A DNA stretch of 64,000 bases from Arctopsyche grandis (GCF_051622035.1 NC_135362.1:18066501-18130500); one strand, 5' to 3'; positions 12,854 through 24,482 are shown, counted from the stretch's first letter. Notes: generated by a model not told the origin, from the sequence alone. Program-made: numbers and translations.

Positions 12854-13111
12854 GGGCGAAAACACACAGCGATGAACGTGGCACATGGTTTTTTATGGAT
12901 ATTTTTAAGCGTGCGAAAAAAATGTAGAGTACCTTGCACAGATTCATGGCACGCCGTCCCAAAATTACCCCCTGGAGTGTTTTCGGTAAAATTTTATCCT
13001 TGTATTTATCCTTGCTTGACAGTGATCGATAACGGTGTATCCCATATATGAAGAAATATAGAAGAACTTGTCGACGTTCCACATACCACGTTCCTTGCTG
13101 TGTTTTCGCCC
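12854..13111. mobile_element. TTA-flanked MITE (PIF/Harbinger-like candidate)
   Basis: Inverted termini of about 37 bp begin GGGCGAAAACACA and include GAACGTGG. The trinucleotide TTA flanks both ends (12851-12853 and 13112-13114). TTA target duplication with GGG-type ends fits PIF/Harbinger MITEs. The 258 bp interior has no transposase. A 69-codon open frame runs through the element and is not counted as a gene. Confidence 0.6.
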
Positions 13112-13404
13112 TTATTCAACAGATTGAATAAAATCTTCAGTGTTTCGCAATTGTTAACATTTTTGAAAGAAGAGCTGCAGAGTGCATTAATGTTGGGACA
13201 GTCGACCTTCCCGGTTGAATTGAGTGAAGCAGCAGCAATATCGAGGCGCACTGCAATCAACTAATTAGTTTTGCTCGATGAATTAGAAAGAGGAACATCT
13301 ACATTTACCGGAGCTATGTACATACTATAGCGGTTTCCGCAGTGTAAGAGTTGAGAGGCGAGGGTTTCAACTCAGGTTTTGTGTATGGATCATCATGTAA
13401 AATG

Positions 13405-13497
13405 TTTGATCTTAGGCGTCACCTTGAGCAACCTGTAGTGGCACATAAGGTCAGGGCTAATATACTATTATTATATAAATAAATAAATATATAGAAA
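13405..13497 (+). repeat. LINE 3'-end fragment
   Basis: The block GGCGTCACCTTGAGCAACCTG (about 13417-13436) with a following TATAAATAAATAAATA tail resembles the GGGGCAACCTGTCA 3' ends at 6165 and 15700. It probably marks a short 3' remnant of a related LINE family. Confidence 0.3.
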
Positions 13498-13499
13498 CA

Positions 13500-15164
13500 T
13501 TTTTGGTGTCAACGTTTTGAAATAATATGGTAATACTGTATGTTTATGTTTTTATCAATAAATAAAGAAAGAACCGACGGATTGTGGTGTAAAGACAAAC
13601 CAAAACAACTGCCAATTTGGTCGATTGAAATTGAACAAGAGGTCGCTCGAGATGGTTTGATCATACGTCTCAGACCCGAGTATTGAACAAACTCGATACA
13701 TCAACTTTCCCTGGATAAAATTTATTGCGAAATTACACACACGTAACCCGATTGAATATCTGGTATTGAAAAAAATATTATTTATCGTTTAATTCTGGGT
13801 CACAAGTGTGCTAAAATATGTGGCTTTGGTCAGGGGGGTCGGGCTTAGCGAGTGTACGTTTGACCCTGTTGTCCTCGAGTTTTCGCCATTTCAAACACAT
13901 TTTGACCCATTAACTGCCATCGCCCTCCCCCCCGCCAACTTTCTAATCAAGCGAAACTCTCACGCAGTTCACTAATTATTCCGCGGCACGTTTATTTTAA
14001 GAGACGCGTCGCAAATCCTCTCGTTTCTCGAAAGACGACGTTTTGGATGACAACGCGGCGATGGTTGTCAGAGCGGGCTTTTGTCGTGAGTGACGGGGGA
14101 TCCGTTACAGCCGCCAGCAATAGTATTATGCATGTCTTTTGTTTCTAGATATGATATCTGTCCAAAAAGGAAAACGAATGTGTCATCGTCGTTTCTTTTG
14201 AACCTATTGTTTGACGGAGCTCTCGCATTTTCACTTCAAAGCGTTTTAGATGTAATAACACTTACCAAAATATTTATAATATGTTTCGGAAAATTACATA
14301 AAAATACACATAATCTATATACATACATACATATGTACACACATATAGTTTAATGAACATTCATCATCAGCAAATATTGCAATCAAAAACATGGCGTCGA
14401 AACTTGATTGATAACTACATAATATCGTTAAGCTGTGGAATTATTCATTGTGCATCACCGTGGTTATTTAAATATTTCGCAAATATAATACACTAGTGGT
14501 TTTACCCGGCTTCGCTCGGTATTTATAATATAAACAGCTTAAACATGGCAAAACAATCTAATAGTAAACATTCATTTGTTTTTTTATTAAATTTATTTGA
14601 ATCGAAAAAAAAAATAATATTCAACGCTATCGATATCGTCGTCATAGAAATTTTGATTTCTTTTCGATGTTCACAACAAAACTTACATACATAGTTACAT
14701 TAAACCTTACATACAGAGTCTCTTTCGAAATTATATATTAGATACAATAACTCGTAACGTAGCACTACACTATTACAAATACGAATATATGTACATATGT
14801 CATTCATTACAAACACATAAAATATAATAATTTTGAAAAAAATATTAAAACCTTTCAAGTGTCAAAATGTGTTAATGCGTTCGATAAATAAATTTTCAAA
14901 ACTTACATATGTACATATATGAAACATTTGTCACCGATACAACTGCTAACATCCAAACACACATAGAATGGCGATTTTAGGTAAGTATACGTGACATATG
15001 TAGGTATCTGGCATATACATAAGTAGATAAAAGTGAGTAAAGTGTATATAAGTATTCGAGTCCCACGCGTTCGACCCACTGCGCAATATCGAACCTTCTT
15101 CGACGTCGGCAAAAGGGAAACGCTTACTTAGCATTGTTACAGGTGGCTTGCAAAAAGCACTTAC
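13500..15164. other. No gene recognised; one dispersed-repeat end
   Basis: GC rises at 13820-14110, but I find no supported exon. The TACATATG-type microsatellites continue at 14325-14345, 14790 and 14905. The dispersed repeat listed at 14494 lies inside this stretch. Confidence 0.4.
14494..14620 (+). repeat. Dispersed repeat with a CCCGGCTTCGCTCGG motif (copy 1)
   Basis: This segment, starting CACTAGTGGTTTTACCCGGC, is closely matched in reverse at 24370-24482. They share CCCGGCTT(C/T)GCTCG, then TATAATATAAA, AATCTAATAGTAAACATTC and a T-rich run. Similar GGCTTCGC-type motifs are common at transposon ends in arthropod genomes, but I cannot assign the class. Confidence 0.6.
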
Positions 15165-15221
15165 CGGCAAAAGAAGAGTTATTGTCTACTTTTCTACCCC
15201 GGGAGCGTGTATAGATATAAA
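15165..15221 (-). promoter_or_regulatory. Candidate TATA promoter with short first exon
   Basis: On the minus strand TTTATATC (15221-15214) is followed about 25-30 nt later by a GGGGTAGAAAAG start region. A perfect donor, TTGCCG|GTAAGT, sits at 15165/15164. The arrangement fits a TATA-driven transcript with a very short noncoding first exon, but each element could be chance. No downstream gene is identified. Confidence 0.2.
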
Positions 15222-15915
15222 GGGGGCGGGGGGTGGATAGGAAAAGATCGCCTTATAGTCGTAAAGTGAACGGCAATGTCGTAAAAAGAGCGATAAACTG
15301 AGGCGCATTCGCTGAAATGAACGAATAAATTACCTATTCGGATTTTACACAGTGAATGTTAATATTGTCGAATTTGAATTAAGTATTAGAAACTGGGCGC
15401 TTTCTCACACACATTTTTTTTCTTCAAAATATGTATGTAAAAATTACGGACAAATTCCACGAGGGTGTTCCTGCCGAGATTCTAAGTGATAAAATAAACA
15501 CATCATAAATAAACAGACGCACCTAATGGATAAATATTTTGATTCTAAAAAGGAAAAAGATTATGCCCATACGCGAGTGTAGGGTTGAAATATTTTTAAT
15601 AAAAAAAAGCTGGTAACAATCACAAAAAGTAAGGGAGGGCAAGTATTTTATTTTATTTTTATTTTATTTTAAAAAATCAATACCACAGAGACTTGACAGG
15701 TTGCCCCAAAGCGTCAATGTGATTTTAATACAAATAATAAAAATCATAAAAATTACAAAAAAAACATCATAAAAAAAATAATAAAAATCATAAATAAAAA
15801 AAACATAAGAAAATAATAAAAATCATAAATAAAAAAAAAACATCATAAAAAAATAATAAAAATCAAGTAAAAAATATGTACACAAAATAAAAACAAAGAA
15901 ATAAGATTGAAAAAT

Positions 15916-18759
15916 TTATATCGTGCTTTTTAGGATGTGTTCCACCAACTCAACATAACTGGCATCGAATAGGTCCAAGTAATGTGCCAGTAAGTTAAGG
16001 AGTCGAACAGCTCTCGAGAGGGGGGAGTTCATGAGCACGTTTGATTTAGCCCTAATTGGTAAAAATATATCATGTTTTCTTAAAACTCTACGATTTTCCG
16101 GGGCCCAGAATTTTAGTTTCTCCAGGATAGTGGGATTGTGAATCTCTCCTCTAAGTAATTTTACGAAATGTTTCCCAAGAAATAAATCTCTTCTCTTTGC
16201 CAGGGAGTTGAAACCCAAAGATCCCAAGACAAAGGCACTAGGGAACAGATATGGATAAAATCCAAATGTCTTCAGATATAAAAATCTAAGGAATTTCCTT
16301 TGGACTCGTTCCAACATTAGAGAGTAACGAAGTTGATAGGGAGACCATATAATGGAGCCAAACTCGAGCACACTGCGAACTAATGTACAATATAAGAGAC
16401 GAATGGCAGTGAGCCCTAGTTCGGACGAATTACGGATTACGAATCCAAGGATTTTTGTTGCCCTATCACAGATATTCTCAATGTGAATGTTGAAACTCCA
16501 ACTATTTTCGAAGACTATTCCCAGATCAGATATAAATAATTCTCTCTGAAGAAGAGAATCATGAAATTTATACGGATATTTAATAGGAGAACGAGAACGA
16601 GAGTAAGAAATGACCCGACACTTTAGGATATTGAAGGGAAGTTTATTAACATGAGCCCATTCATAAATAGAATTCAAATCCTCTTGCAAATAAAGAGCGT
16701 CAGGTAAATCAATTATTCTCTTATAGATTTTTAAGTCATCCGCATATAATAAAAATTTAGAATGGTGAATAGAAGATTGAATATCGTTGATAAATATTAG
16801 GAATAATAAAGGGCCAAGATTTGATCCTTGGGGAATCCCAGAAGTGGCAACATACTCATAAGAAAAGCAACTCCCAAACTTAACGAATTGACGTCGATCC
16901 TGTAAATAAGAAATAAAAAGACCAACAAGATTATAAGTAAATCCAATAAAACTTAATTTACTAACCAAAATTTTATGATCAACTTTATCAAACGCCTTCT
17001 CAAAATCAGTATATATTACATCCATTTGATTATTACAATCCAAAGTGCTGGTTATGTCATTAGAGAAACATAACAAGTTGGTAATGGCTGATCTGGCCGG
17101 ACGAAAGCCATGCTGCTGATCAATGAGCATACTTTGAAAGTGATTAAAAATGTATCTGTGTAATATTACCTCAAACATTTTGGCTGGCGCTGACAAGATA
17201 GTTATTGGTCTGTAGTTCCTTACACAAGATTTATCGTCCTTCTTATGAATAGGAGTTACTTTAGAGCATTTCCATAAATTGGGGAATGAAGAGTTCCTTA
17301 GAATTAAATTAAAAATGAATTTTAAAGGTTCTAAGAGACTAACCTCACATCCTTTTAGGATGTAATTAGGGATGGAGTCAGGACCGGAAGAATAAATATT
17401 TTTTAACTTTAGAAAGCCATATTTCAGATCGGAAGAGTCAAGATGATTAATCGCTAAAGTGGGGAAAGTAAATTCCGAGTCATTGGTAGGTTCCATGGAA
17501 TCAGTAGGATTATTGAAAACTGATTTAAAAAAGTCGGCAAATCCATTAGCAATGTTTTGATCACCCTCTAACAATCCAGAATCATTGTACATAATGGTCG
17601 ACTTTACACGATTTACACGTTTAGAATTGATGAAGTTCCAGAATTTCTTAGGGTTTTTAACTATGGAACTTTCACAATCAGCTACATAAACATTATATGC
17701 ATTATTAATTAATTTCTTAATTTCCGTACGTAAAATACGGAAATTATTTAAGATAAGAGGATTGCTCGATTTCTTCCAGAGTTTATGTGTTTGATATTTA
17801 CTTTTTAAGAGATTAATAATTTCTTTAGTAAACCAAGGCGGATAAATCCTTTTACTCGTCACTAATCCTTTCAACCGAAAACAATCATTAAAAATAGAAT
17901 ATATAATGTCATAGAAATTAGAGAGGGCCAAATTAACATCTTTGCACTCATAAACTCGCTCCCATTGACAATTACAAAGAATATCATTTAAATATTTGAA
18001 ATCAACATTTGTAAATAACCATCCATTTAGGACAGAGGTATTAAGACAGTTATTTATTAAACGAAGTGAGGAATAAGTTATAGTTAATTTTAAATGAATA
18101 TCAAGAGCAGGATGATAGCTGTCTTCAGGAACCAAGGAATCAACTGAATTTGAAATAATAATATTCTGACAATCTAAATTTGTTAATAGAAAATCCAACA
18201 TGGAATTATTAAAATAGTTTCGAATAGTATTAATTTGTTTTAAGTTGAATAAAGATATAAAAAAATTAAGGTCATCAGGAAAACAGTTAGAAGAATTCAG
18301 ATTAAAATCTCCAGATATAAAAATGCGACCATTACTTAAATGTGAATAATTAGATATAATTAAATCAAAAAATCGCTTATAAATATTTGGTGGAGATCTT
18401 GGTGGAAAATAAATAGTACATATGTATATAAAAAAAGGAATGTTAACAAATCTTAGTTTTAGCCATACACATTCATGAATGTCCTCAAGATGACTAAGTC
18501 TTTCAACCGAAATAATATTTGTATTTTTAACTGCTAGAAGAACACCACCACCTCTGGCAGATCTATCATGGCGATATATATTGAAACTGCTGTCAAGTAC
18601 TTCGGCATCATGTACAGATGAGTTTAGCCATGTTTCAGTAATAGCAAGGACGTCAATAGATCTAGAAGCGGCGTTGTTGTAGAATTCCTTGAGTTTTGTA
18701 TTTAAACCCCGCACATTTTGATAATAAAGTTTAATGTTACGGGTCACGGGTTTGGGCAA
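15916..18759 (-). CDS. LINE ORF2: endonuclease and reverse transcriptase (947 aa)
   Basis: This is the catalytic protein of the LINE; it nicks target DNA and primes reverse transcription there. Residues 1-225 are an APE-type endonuclease: YYQNVRGLN (Asn15), AITETW (Glu42), RSARGGGV, SGDFNL (149-154) and SYHPALDIHL, where the usual SDH is SYH. Residues about 480-740 are the reverse transcriptase: NYRPIT, QHGFRPARS, DFEKAFDKVDH (about 590), SGIPQGSNLGP and YADD (about 671-674). The C-terminus is the usual LINE tail with RLLYCTLVRSVLEFGSIIW. The frame is open throughout, with full-length domains. It starts inside the end of ORF1, so termination-reinitiation is likely. The clade call (CR1/Jockey group) is from motif style and needs a tree. 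Confidence 0.9.
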   Translation of the reverse strand: MPKPVTRNIKLYYQNVRGLNTKLKEFYNNAASRSIDVLAITETWLNSSVHDAEVLDSSFNIYRHDRSARGGGVLLAVKNTNIISVERLSHLEDIHECVWLKLRFVNIPFFIYICTIYFPPRSPPNIYKRFFDLIISNYSHLSNGRIFISGDFNLNSSNCFPDDLNFFISLFNLKQINTIRNYFNNSMLDFLLTNLDCQNIIISNSVDSLVPEDSYHPALDIHLKLTITYSSLRLINNCLNTSVLNGWLFTNVDFKYLNDILCNCQWERVYECKDVNLALSNFYDIIYSIFNDCFRLKGLVTSKRIYPPWFTKEIINLLKSKYQTHKLWKKSSNPLILNNFRILRTEIKKLINNAYNVYVADCESSIVKNPKKFWNFINSKRVNRVKSTIMYNDSGLLEGDQNIANGFADFFKSVFNNPTDSMEPTNDSEFTFPTLAINHLDSSDLKYGFLKLKNIYSSGPDSIPNYILKGCEVSLLEPLKFIFNLILRNSSFPNLWKCSKVTPIHKKDDKSCVRNYRPITILSAPAKMFEVILHRYIFNHFQSMLIDQQHGFRPARSAITNLLCFSNDITSTLDCNNQMDVIYTDFEKAFDKVDHKILVSKLSFIGFTYNLVGLFISYLQDRRQFVKFGSCFSYEYVATSGIPQGSNLGPLLFLIFINDIQSSIHHSKFLLYADDLKIYKRIIDLPDALYLQEDLNSIYEWAHVNKLPFNILKCRVISYSRSRSPIKYPYKFHDSLLQRELFISDLGIVFENSWSFNIHIENICDRATKILGFVIRNSSELGLTAIRLLYCTLVRSVLEFGSIIWSPYQLRYSLMLERVQRKFLRFLYLKTFGFYPYLFPSAFVLGSLGFNSLAKRRDLFLGKHFVKLLRGEIHNPTILEKLKFWAPENRRVLRKHDIFLPIRAKSNVLMNSPLSRAVRLLNLLAHYLDLFDASYVELVEHILKSTI

Positions 18760-19390
18760 TCGGTTTCGAAGAGATTTTTTTGAGAAATAACCATTCTCTT
18801 ATGCCAGTACCCATAGGCCAAAATTCAGGATTGATAATTATATTAAAAGTTTCAGTATCTACACTAATTTTAAATGACGAGCACATGTCAGTTTTAGCAA
18901 CCTGAGAAACGTTGATTCTTTTATTTTTAATTTTATTTAATATGAACTGTTTCACAGTATCACAAGTGCAGTTATTTGCCAAATTAAAAACGTGTACATT
19001 CTTCAATTTCGGAATAGTGGCCACCTGTAAAGTTTTATCAGGTGCTCCAGATCCACGAGTGTATGGCAGTCTCCCGGAAGAAGTCCCAGCGACCTGACTG
19101 AACGAATTTGAAGGATCTACAGTAGAAGCAGAAGCAGGAGCACAAGAGACAGGAACATAATCAGATGTTGAAGCAGAAGCTGATGTAAGTGTAGCTGAAG
19201 ATGAAGATGGCAGAGGTGAAGCAGTAGAAGATAGCGCTGCGACCTGACTGTAAGATTTCGCAGGTTTTATAGGAGAAGGAGGAGAAGCAGAAACAGAAAC
19301 AGTAGAAGCAGAAACAGTAGCACACCCAGGAGTAGATGCTGAAGCTAAAGCAGACGCGAGTGAAGTTGAAGCTGAATAAGTGAATAATGT
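18737..19390 (-). CDS. LINE ORF1, C-terminal part (5'-truncated)
   Basis: The frame runs open upstream of the internal GTG at 19024. It includes a long Ser/Ala/Thr-rich low-complexity region (about 19380-19085) with two copies of an SxSQVA motif. A compact domain follows, with NVHVFNLANNCT, then CSSFKISV and NPEFWPMGTGIREW. That last block is typical of the C-terminal domain in ORF1 proteins of CR1-like insect LINEs, which bind nucleic acid. No start codon is present because the 5' end is missing. The frame ends 23 nt inside ORF2. Confidence 0.7.
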   Translation of the reverse strand, partial: TLFTYSASTSLASALASASTPGCATVSASTVSVSASPPSPIKPAKSYSQVAALSSTASPLPSSSSATLTSASASTSDYVPVSCAPASASTVDPSNSFSQVAGTSSGRLPYTRGSGAPDKTLQVATIPKLKNVHVFNLANNCTCDTVKQFILNKIKNKRINVSQVAKTDMCSSFKISVDTETFNIIINPEFWPMGTGIREWLFLKKISSKPIAQTRDP

Positions 19391-19491
19391 ATGTAGAAAT
19401 ATCTCAACGGCTATTTTTAGAAAATGTGTGGTATGTTTGTTTGGAATTTAAAAAACTATCTAATACATAGCTATGTACATACAATAGCAAC

Positions 19492-19954
19492 CGGTGACCG
19501 TAACCGCATCGAAAGGTCGAAAAATCGAAAATGTTCGTTTACCATGAATACATATGAAAATCGGGTAGTATATATGTATATCAGTGGCGTGTGGTAAAAC
19601 TCTCTCCCTCCCGTCGTACAGCCTCACTTAATTTGCGCGAGCAGGATACAAGAGGAGCAGGCTTTTCCTCCCGTATCCTGCCCGCGCACATTAAGCAAAG
19701 CTGTACGATAAAAAGAGAGATAATTTACTAGCTGAACCATCGTAAATTCCATCGTAATCGGTTATTTGGTTTAGGAGCCTATTCGAGACAGACAGACAGA
19801 CAAACATTGATTTATATATATATAGATACATAGTACCGTTTACCATGCATACATTATTTTTGATATTTCGACATAAGATCTTTCGATTTTCGATCTACGC
19901 TTTCCGATATTTGCTTTTTCGATCTTTCGACCTTTCGATGCCGTGATGTAAACC
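19492..19954. mobile_element. Foldback MITE, Mutator-like candidate (copy 2, with inner insertion)
   Basis: The arms (19492-19550 and about 19838-19954) share CATCGAAAGGTCGAAA, AAATCGAAA and the GTTTACCATG block with copies 1 and 3. A 10 bp direct repeat, CAATAGCAAC, flanks it (19482-19491 and 19955-19964). The centre holds the same GCGCGAGCAGG core (19621-19700). It also holds an extra segment ending GAGACAGACAGACAGACAAAC plus a TATATATATAG run (about 19735-19830), which looks like the tail of another repeat inserted into one arm. Confidence 0.65.
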
Positions 19955-19969
19955 CAATAGCAACATACA

Positions 19970-22329
19970 TATTTACAAAGTATGTAAATAAATGGAAAAA
20001 AATTACACATCATTTTCATATTAAAATTCCACAACTCACAATAAAAATCACAGTGATGACCATAAAATGAAGATCGGTGAATTTCGTCGGTAGAAAAATA
20101 GCGCGCACGGGTCGAGATATCAATAATTCACACTGACGCTAAGAGGCAGTTCTCAAAGACGATCAACGTCTTGATTACCTCTGTTTCGATTGAAAAAAGA
20201 AAACGGCCTCTAAACTGTTTCGCCTTTGAAAAATTAACCGTAAAATAATTAAATTATCTTTCGCATTAACGACCATAAATATTATATCGCGAGAGTTCCC
20301 TATATAACAGTATATACATTAAGATCACATAATGAATGATGATGACATTTTAAACTATTCAACAAGACCCGCGTAGGATTGAGGTAATACAATCTGAAAT
20401 CAAACATGGACGAGTATTAAATATAGTTTTTCAACGGTGAAAATTTTTGTGATCGATCAATTAAATAGAAAGAGAACGTCAGTCGAATTTTATTTGACGT
20501 GTACTTACCAAGTTGAAACACTTGCCGTGTACATTAATATAATTATAGTGTCATAGACACAAAGCAAAAAAAAATACACATATCTACGAATAACTTTGGG
20601 TGGTATTTAATACAAAAAAGCGAATATGTATGTACATTATGTACTCCGCGAAATTACACCCAGCCGTATCACGGCAAGATTAATTTCCACATGGCACACG
20701 TACATACGTACGTATAAATTTTCTCGGATTATAGCAATCACGTCAAATTAGGCGTCATATCAATTACAAACACACGCGTCGATATGGAAAGAGTCCGACA
20801 CATTTTTTTGGCATACATAAAGTTAAAGTGATGCGAGGAATTCTTCCGTACACAAGTTTAAATATCGTTTACACGGAGAATGCATTGGCCGGTTGCCAGG
20901 TGACGTGCAATACTTTGCGTTACCCGAATTCACTGTGGAATAACTCCAAGCAATATTGCGCAATATTTTTATTATATCGTTCAACTATTTACTTCGACCG
21001 ACATTGACTTCAAATGCATAACATACAATAACTTCAGTATTTCCCGATTAAATCACGCAAGTATACAATACAATTTATCCGCGGAATTCTCTTTTTTTTT
21101 TGTCTATAATGCATATTTAAATCAACAAATCAAATCAATTTCAGATACATACGATTATCCATCTACCTATGTACATACAGATGTACGTATTTAGGCATTC
21201 GCATCCATTATTATTGGCAATGCGAAAGAAAATCGCGGAAATTATCGCGTAATGCAAACGTATCCCTAAAATAGTGCGCATGTGTAGTTTGTCTGAAGTG
21301 TGACAAATATAAACGGCAACCTGAATTAGTTATTTTCGCAACTATGACAAGTCTCTAGGAAATGACAGTTTATACAATGCAATGTTGTATATCATTCAAT
21401 ATTTACTAACAAAGGAGCGGTTGTTAAAATGTTAGCAAGCGGATATGTACGCACGGGAAGTAAACTGCCTACGTTCCCTGAGAAAAAATCGACACAACAT
21501 TGTTATCAATTTCGGAATGCTACCAACACGAAAACAGAAGATTCTCCGAAAATAATCAAAATCACATTGACTCGTGAAAGGTTTAATAATAAAAGGCGTA
21601 AATTTTTCTTATACCCATATTACGAAAATTATAAATGATGAAACACATACAAACAACATTAGACCAAAAAAAATAAATAATAAGCGGTTAAATATAAGGG
21701 AGCCTAACTAAAACTACCGACTCACATATAATGAGAAAATACATTATAATTAAATCTGAAATTTTTAATCAATTATATATGCTATTCCGAATACACATTC
21801 ATATACATATACATACACACACATGTATGTATGTACATTCATATAAAGCAAAAATACTATAATTAACCGCAGCTACAGCATAAAACGAAGCGATGCGCAT
21901 TTGTAGGAAAATGCGTAAGTTCCCTCGATACGAATTTCACAATACAAAATTATATTGCAAAACAACAATTCGGACCACATATACTACATATTGTACGTAA
22001 TTCGAAGTCGTCAATTAATATAACGACATAATTAAACGTCAACAATCGTCGCGTACTATTTATTTATATTGTAAATACAGACGTATTTTCGAAGCACCGA
22101 GATACAATCAAAATCCAAACTCGCCAACATGTATACATATATACAATGTAACACTTGAGTTTGATATTATTAACGATTTTTACTTTTACCCCTGGCGAAT
22201 TTCGACAGAACAACAAGATGCCAATGCTCATACTACATATACATATACATATATATATATGTAGATACAACTGTGCAAATGCATGCATACAATGTATGTA
22301 TTTATTTGATGATTGACTCACATTTGAAG
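19970..22329. other. No gene recognised
   Basis: This is unique AT-rich sequence with microsatellites (20695-20715, 21170-21195, 21800-21845, 22230-22265). One 70-codon frame at 21429-21638 has no protein-like features. The stretch may be upstream regulatory DNA of the promoter that follows. Confidence 0.45.
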
Positions 22330-22951
22330 GATCGAACGGTGTAGTGGAGTGGAGTGCAGTGCAGTGCAGTGCAGTGCGGTGGGGTGCGGTGGCCCTGTGG
22401 CAAACGCGTTCGTTCTTTCAGTGGTGGCGCGTGCTCTTGTTTACAAACAACTACCAATCAAACGCTATACGTTTTGCAGGATTGGTAGGAGAGATGGGTG
22501 GGTGGGTGGGGGTGGGTGCAGATACTGCACGCGAGAGTGGACGCGTTCGCGAAGGGATCGAACGCGCGCGTTGCAACTGCACTGTCAGAGTCGGCTTTCG
22601 CTATACGAGGAAGCTTGCATTTACACGACGACGTCAACATCGAACATACACAACGCTGTCGTAGGCGAACGCGACGCCAACGTACACCCTCCCCATATGA
22701 CGGCCGTAGCCTGACTGAGTGGATCGGCGGCTCACAGCTGATCGGTGTCCGCCATCTTGCGCAACACCCTCCCCTCCCCGCTTCCCCCCTGACGCACGCT
22801 CTTCCCCCCTCCCCGGCCTCCCCACTCTCCGCCCCCATCTCCCCCGTCGAGTATCATCACGCTTTCAGTCGTCGCACGCGATACGCCGACGCCCGACACT
22901 GACTCATTCAAAATTTTGCTGAAGCAGGGGTACCAATCGCTTTCGTTGCAG
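22330..22951 (+). promoter_or_regulatory. CpG-rich promoter with noncoding first exon
   Basis: This is the only strongly GC- and CpG-rich block in the window. It contains a tandem GTGCA/GTGGA run (22340-22390), a CCGCCATCTTGCGC box (YY1/Pho-like core, about 22751), C-rich tracts, an initiator-like TCAGTC (22865-22870) and a donor, GCAG|GTATGC, at 22951/22952. That fits a promoter and a noncoding first exon of about 85 nt on the plus strand. The nearest plus-strand acceptors before start codons belong to the tetraspanins at 27740 and 35922, so one of them is the likely user. Many open frames cross the block on both strands; I read them as composition artefacts. Confidence 0.5.
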
Positions 22952-23314
22952 GTATGCTAATATGACTGCCGAATGTGTGCATGTATTTTTTTGGGTACCA
23001 TTTATCGGCCCGACAAATAAAAATAGTGCCCCCCTCTAAAATAGCTCGCACGACAGATTCGGTTTTCGCCGAATTAAGTTTCGCTTAAATAAATAAGTGT
23101 TGGCTGCTAAGATATTACGATTACCCGGTGAAAATGTAACTGGTTATGATTTCAATGAAACTTCAAATTTTATTTTTGTTACTGGCAATCCGTTTGATTT
23201 TTGATGGGCGAACGCCGATTCTGTCGTGTGAGCTATTTTAGAGATGTTAATTTGACATTAAATGTCGTTTTGACATTTGTCGTGTAATTTATTTTACAGC
23301 CGTGCCAAAAATAT

Positions 23315-23575
23315 TATCCCATCTTGGGTTTGCTGCAAATGATTGCAAACCACCAGCCTGCATGCTCTTTCGATTGCATTTTAACTGTTTGAATTTCAGC
23401 ATGTACGAAAGACGAGATATTCATGGGGTTGCGCAGATGACATTTCGATGAACATTGATGATTGGCAATTCTTAAAATTGAGTTGGATCTTTCTGGCAAG
23501 TTTAAAATGGCAAAAGTATGAAATGAGCATGCGGGCACTTGGTTTGCAGGATCGACATGCAGGATCAAGGGGGGG
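23315..23575 (+). repeat. Diverged relative of the 26802-27183 MITE
   Basis: GGGTTTGCTGCAAATGATTG near 23325 and TTAAAATTGAGTTGGATCTT near 23472 resemble segments of the element at 26802-27183 in the same order. Terminal repeats are not well preserved, so borders are approximate. Confidence 0.35.
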
Positions 23576-24369
23576 GGGGGAGATTTGTCAAGAGAAAATA
23601 AATCGAAATATTTTAAAGGAAAGTATTCACAGCGTATATTTAATTAATTACAGCCATAGAAGTAGAATGCATAGAATGGTCATTGTTAACAAAAGTACCG
23701 TCTAAAAGCGAGCCATCGAAGAGAGAGACGGAAAGTCAGAAGAGAGACAAGAGAGAGAGAGACGAAGTTTAGCGAACAATGAATAAACTCTGCCGCGCAG
23801 ACTTTTGTAGCAACATTTTTGGAGGCTGAGAGCGATTCTATGCATTATATTTCTATGATTACAGCATTTAAAAATGCTGTAAAATTAAATACACAGATAT
23901 GTTCATGACTCGTTTACCCAACTTTTTCAGTGTACTTCGTCGTCGTGTTTGTATAAATACAAAGCACATATACGAAAATGTTCTACATAGTGAAATACTT
24001 ATTTTACGAGATAAACATTAAATACATATCGTCAGTATAATGACAGAAAGCTTTAAGTCAAAAATCCTTGTTTGGAGAACATCGAGAGGTTTGAAGGTAT
24101 CTATTTTGTACCATTGTTCATGCTTTGACAACAAAATCAAAACATTTTTGGCTTAACTTTTTCTGCCGATATGCCGACGATATATTATGAGCCGTTATTT
24201 TTTAATGTTGCGGAAGTCCAATTTTCAATTCCAAAAACACTATTTCTGTTTGACTTAATTCACAAATTGTTACCATTTCTAAAAGTTCGACCATTATTTT
24301 TAAATATTGTTAAATGCAAAACATTATATTTAACGTTCGTTGTGTGTATAATCTTTTCTGATTGGCTGT

Positions 24370-24482
24370 CGTTGAATATTCAAATAAATTTAATAAAAAA
24401 CAAATGAATGTTTACTATTAGATTAGCCATATTTAAGCGCTTTATATTACAAATAACGAGCAAAGCCGGGTGAAATCACCAG
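24370..24482 (-). repeat. Dispersed repeat with a CCCGGCTTTGCTCG motif (copy 2)
   Basis: This is the reverse-orientation partner of 14494-14620 with high similarity over at least 100 bp. The sequence to its left (about 24040-24370) may belong to the same element, but I have no second copy there to compare. Confidence 0.6.

Larger units (their letters stand above)
15640..19390 (-). mobile_element. Non-LTR retrotransposon (LINE), CR1/Jockey-group type, 5'-truncated
   Basis: On the minus strand the element has the end of ORF1 (from about 19390), a complete ORF2 (18759-15916), a 3' UTR with repeated ATAAAAATCATAAATAAA-type units, a conserved GGGGCAACCTGTCA block near 15700 and an AAAATAAAAT tail (about 15672-15640). 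ORF1 and ORF2 overlap by 23 nt. The uninterrupted ORF2 argues for a fairly recent insertion. The 5' border is uncertain because the ORF1 frame stays open past the Ser/Ala repeat near 19380, and I could not define a target duplication. Two short related 3' ends lie at 6145 and 13405. Confidence 0.85.

Noticed and set aside
22344-22922. Several overlapping open frames of 60-134 codons on both strands
   Set aside because: The CpG-rich block has few stop codons by composition. The translations are low-complexity (Arg, Pro, Gly) and none has a domain or a start context better than the others.
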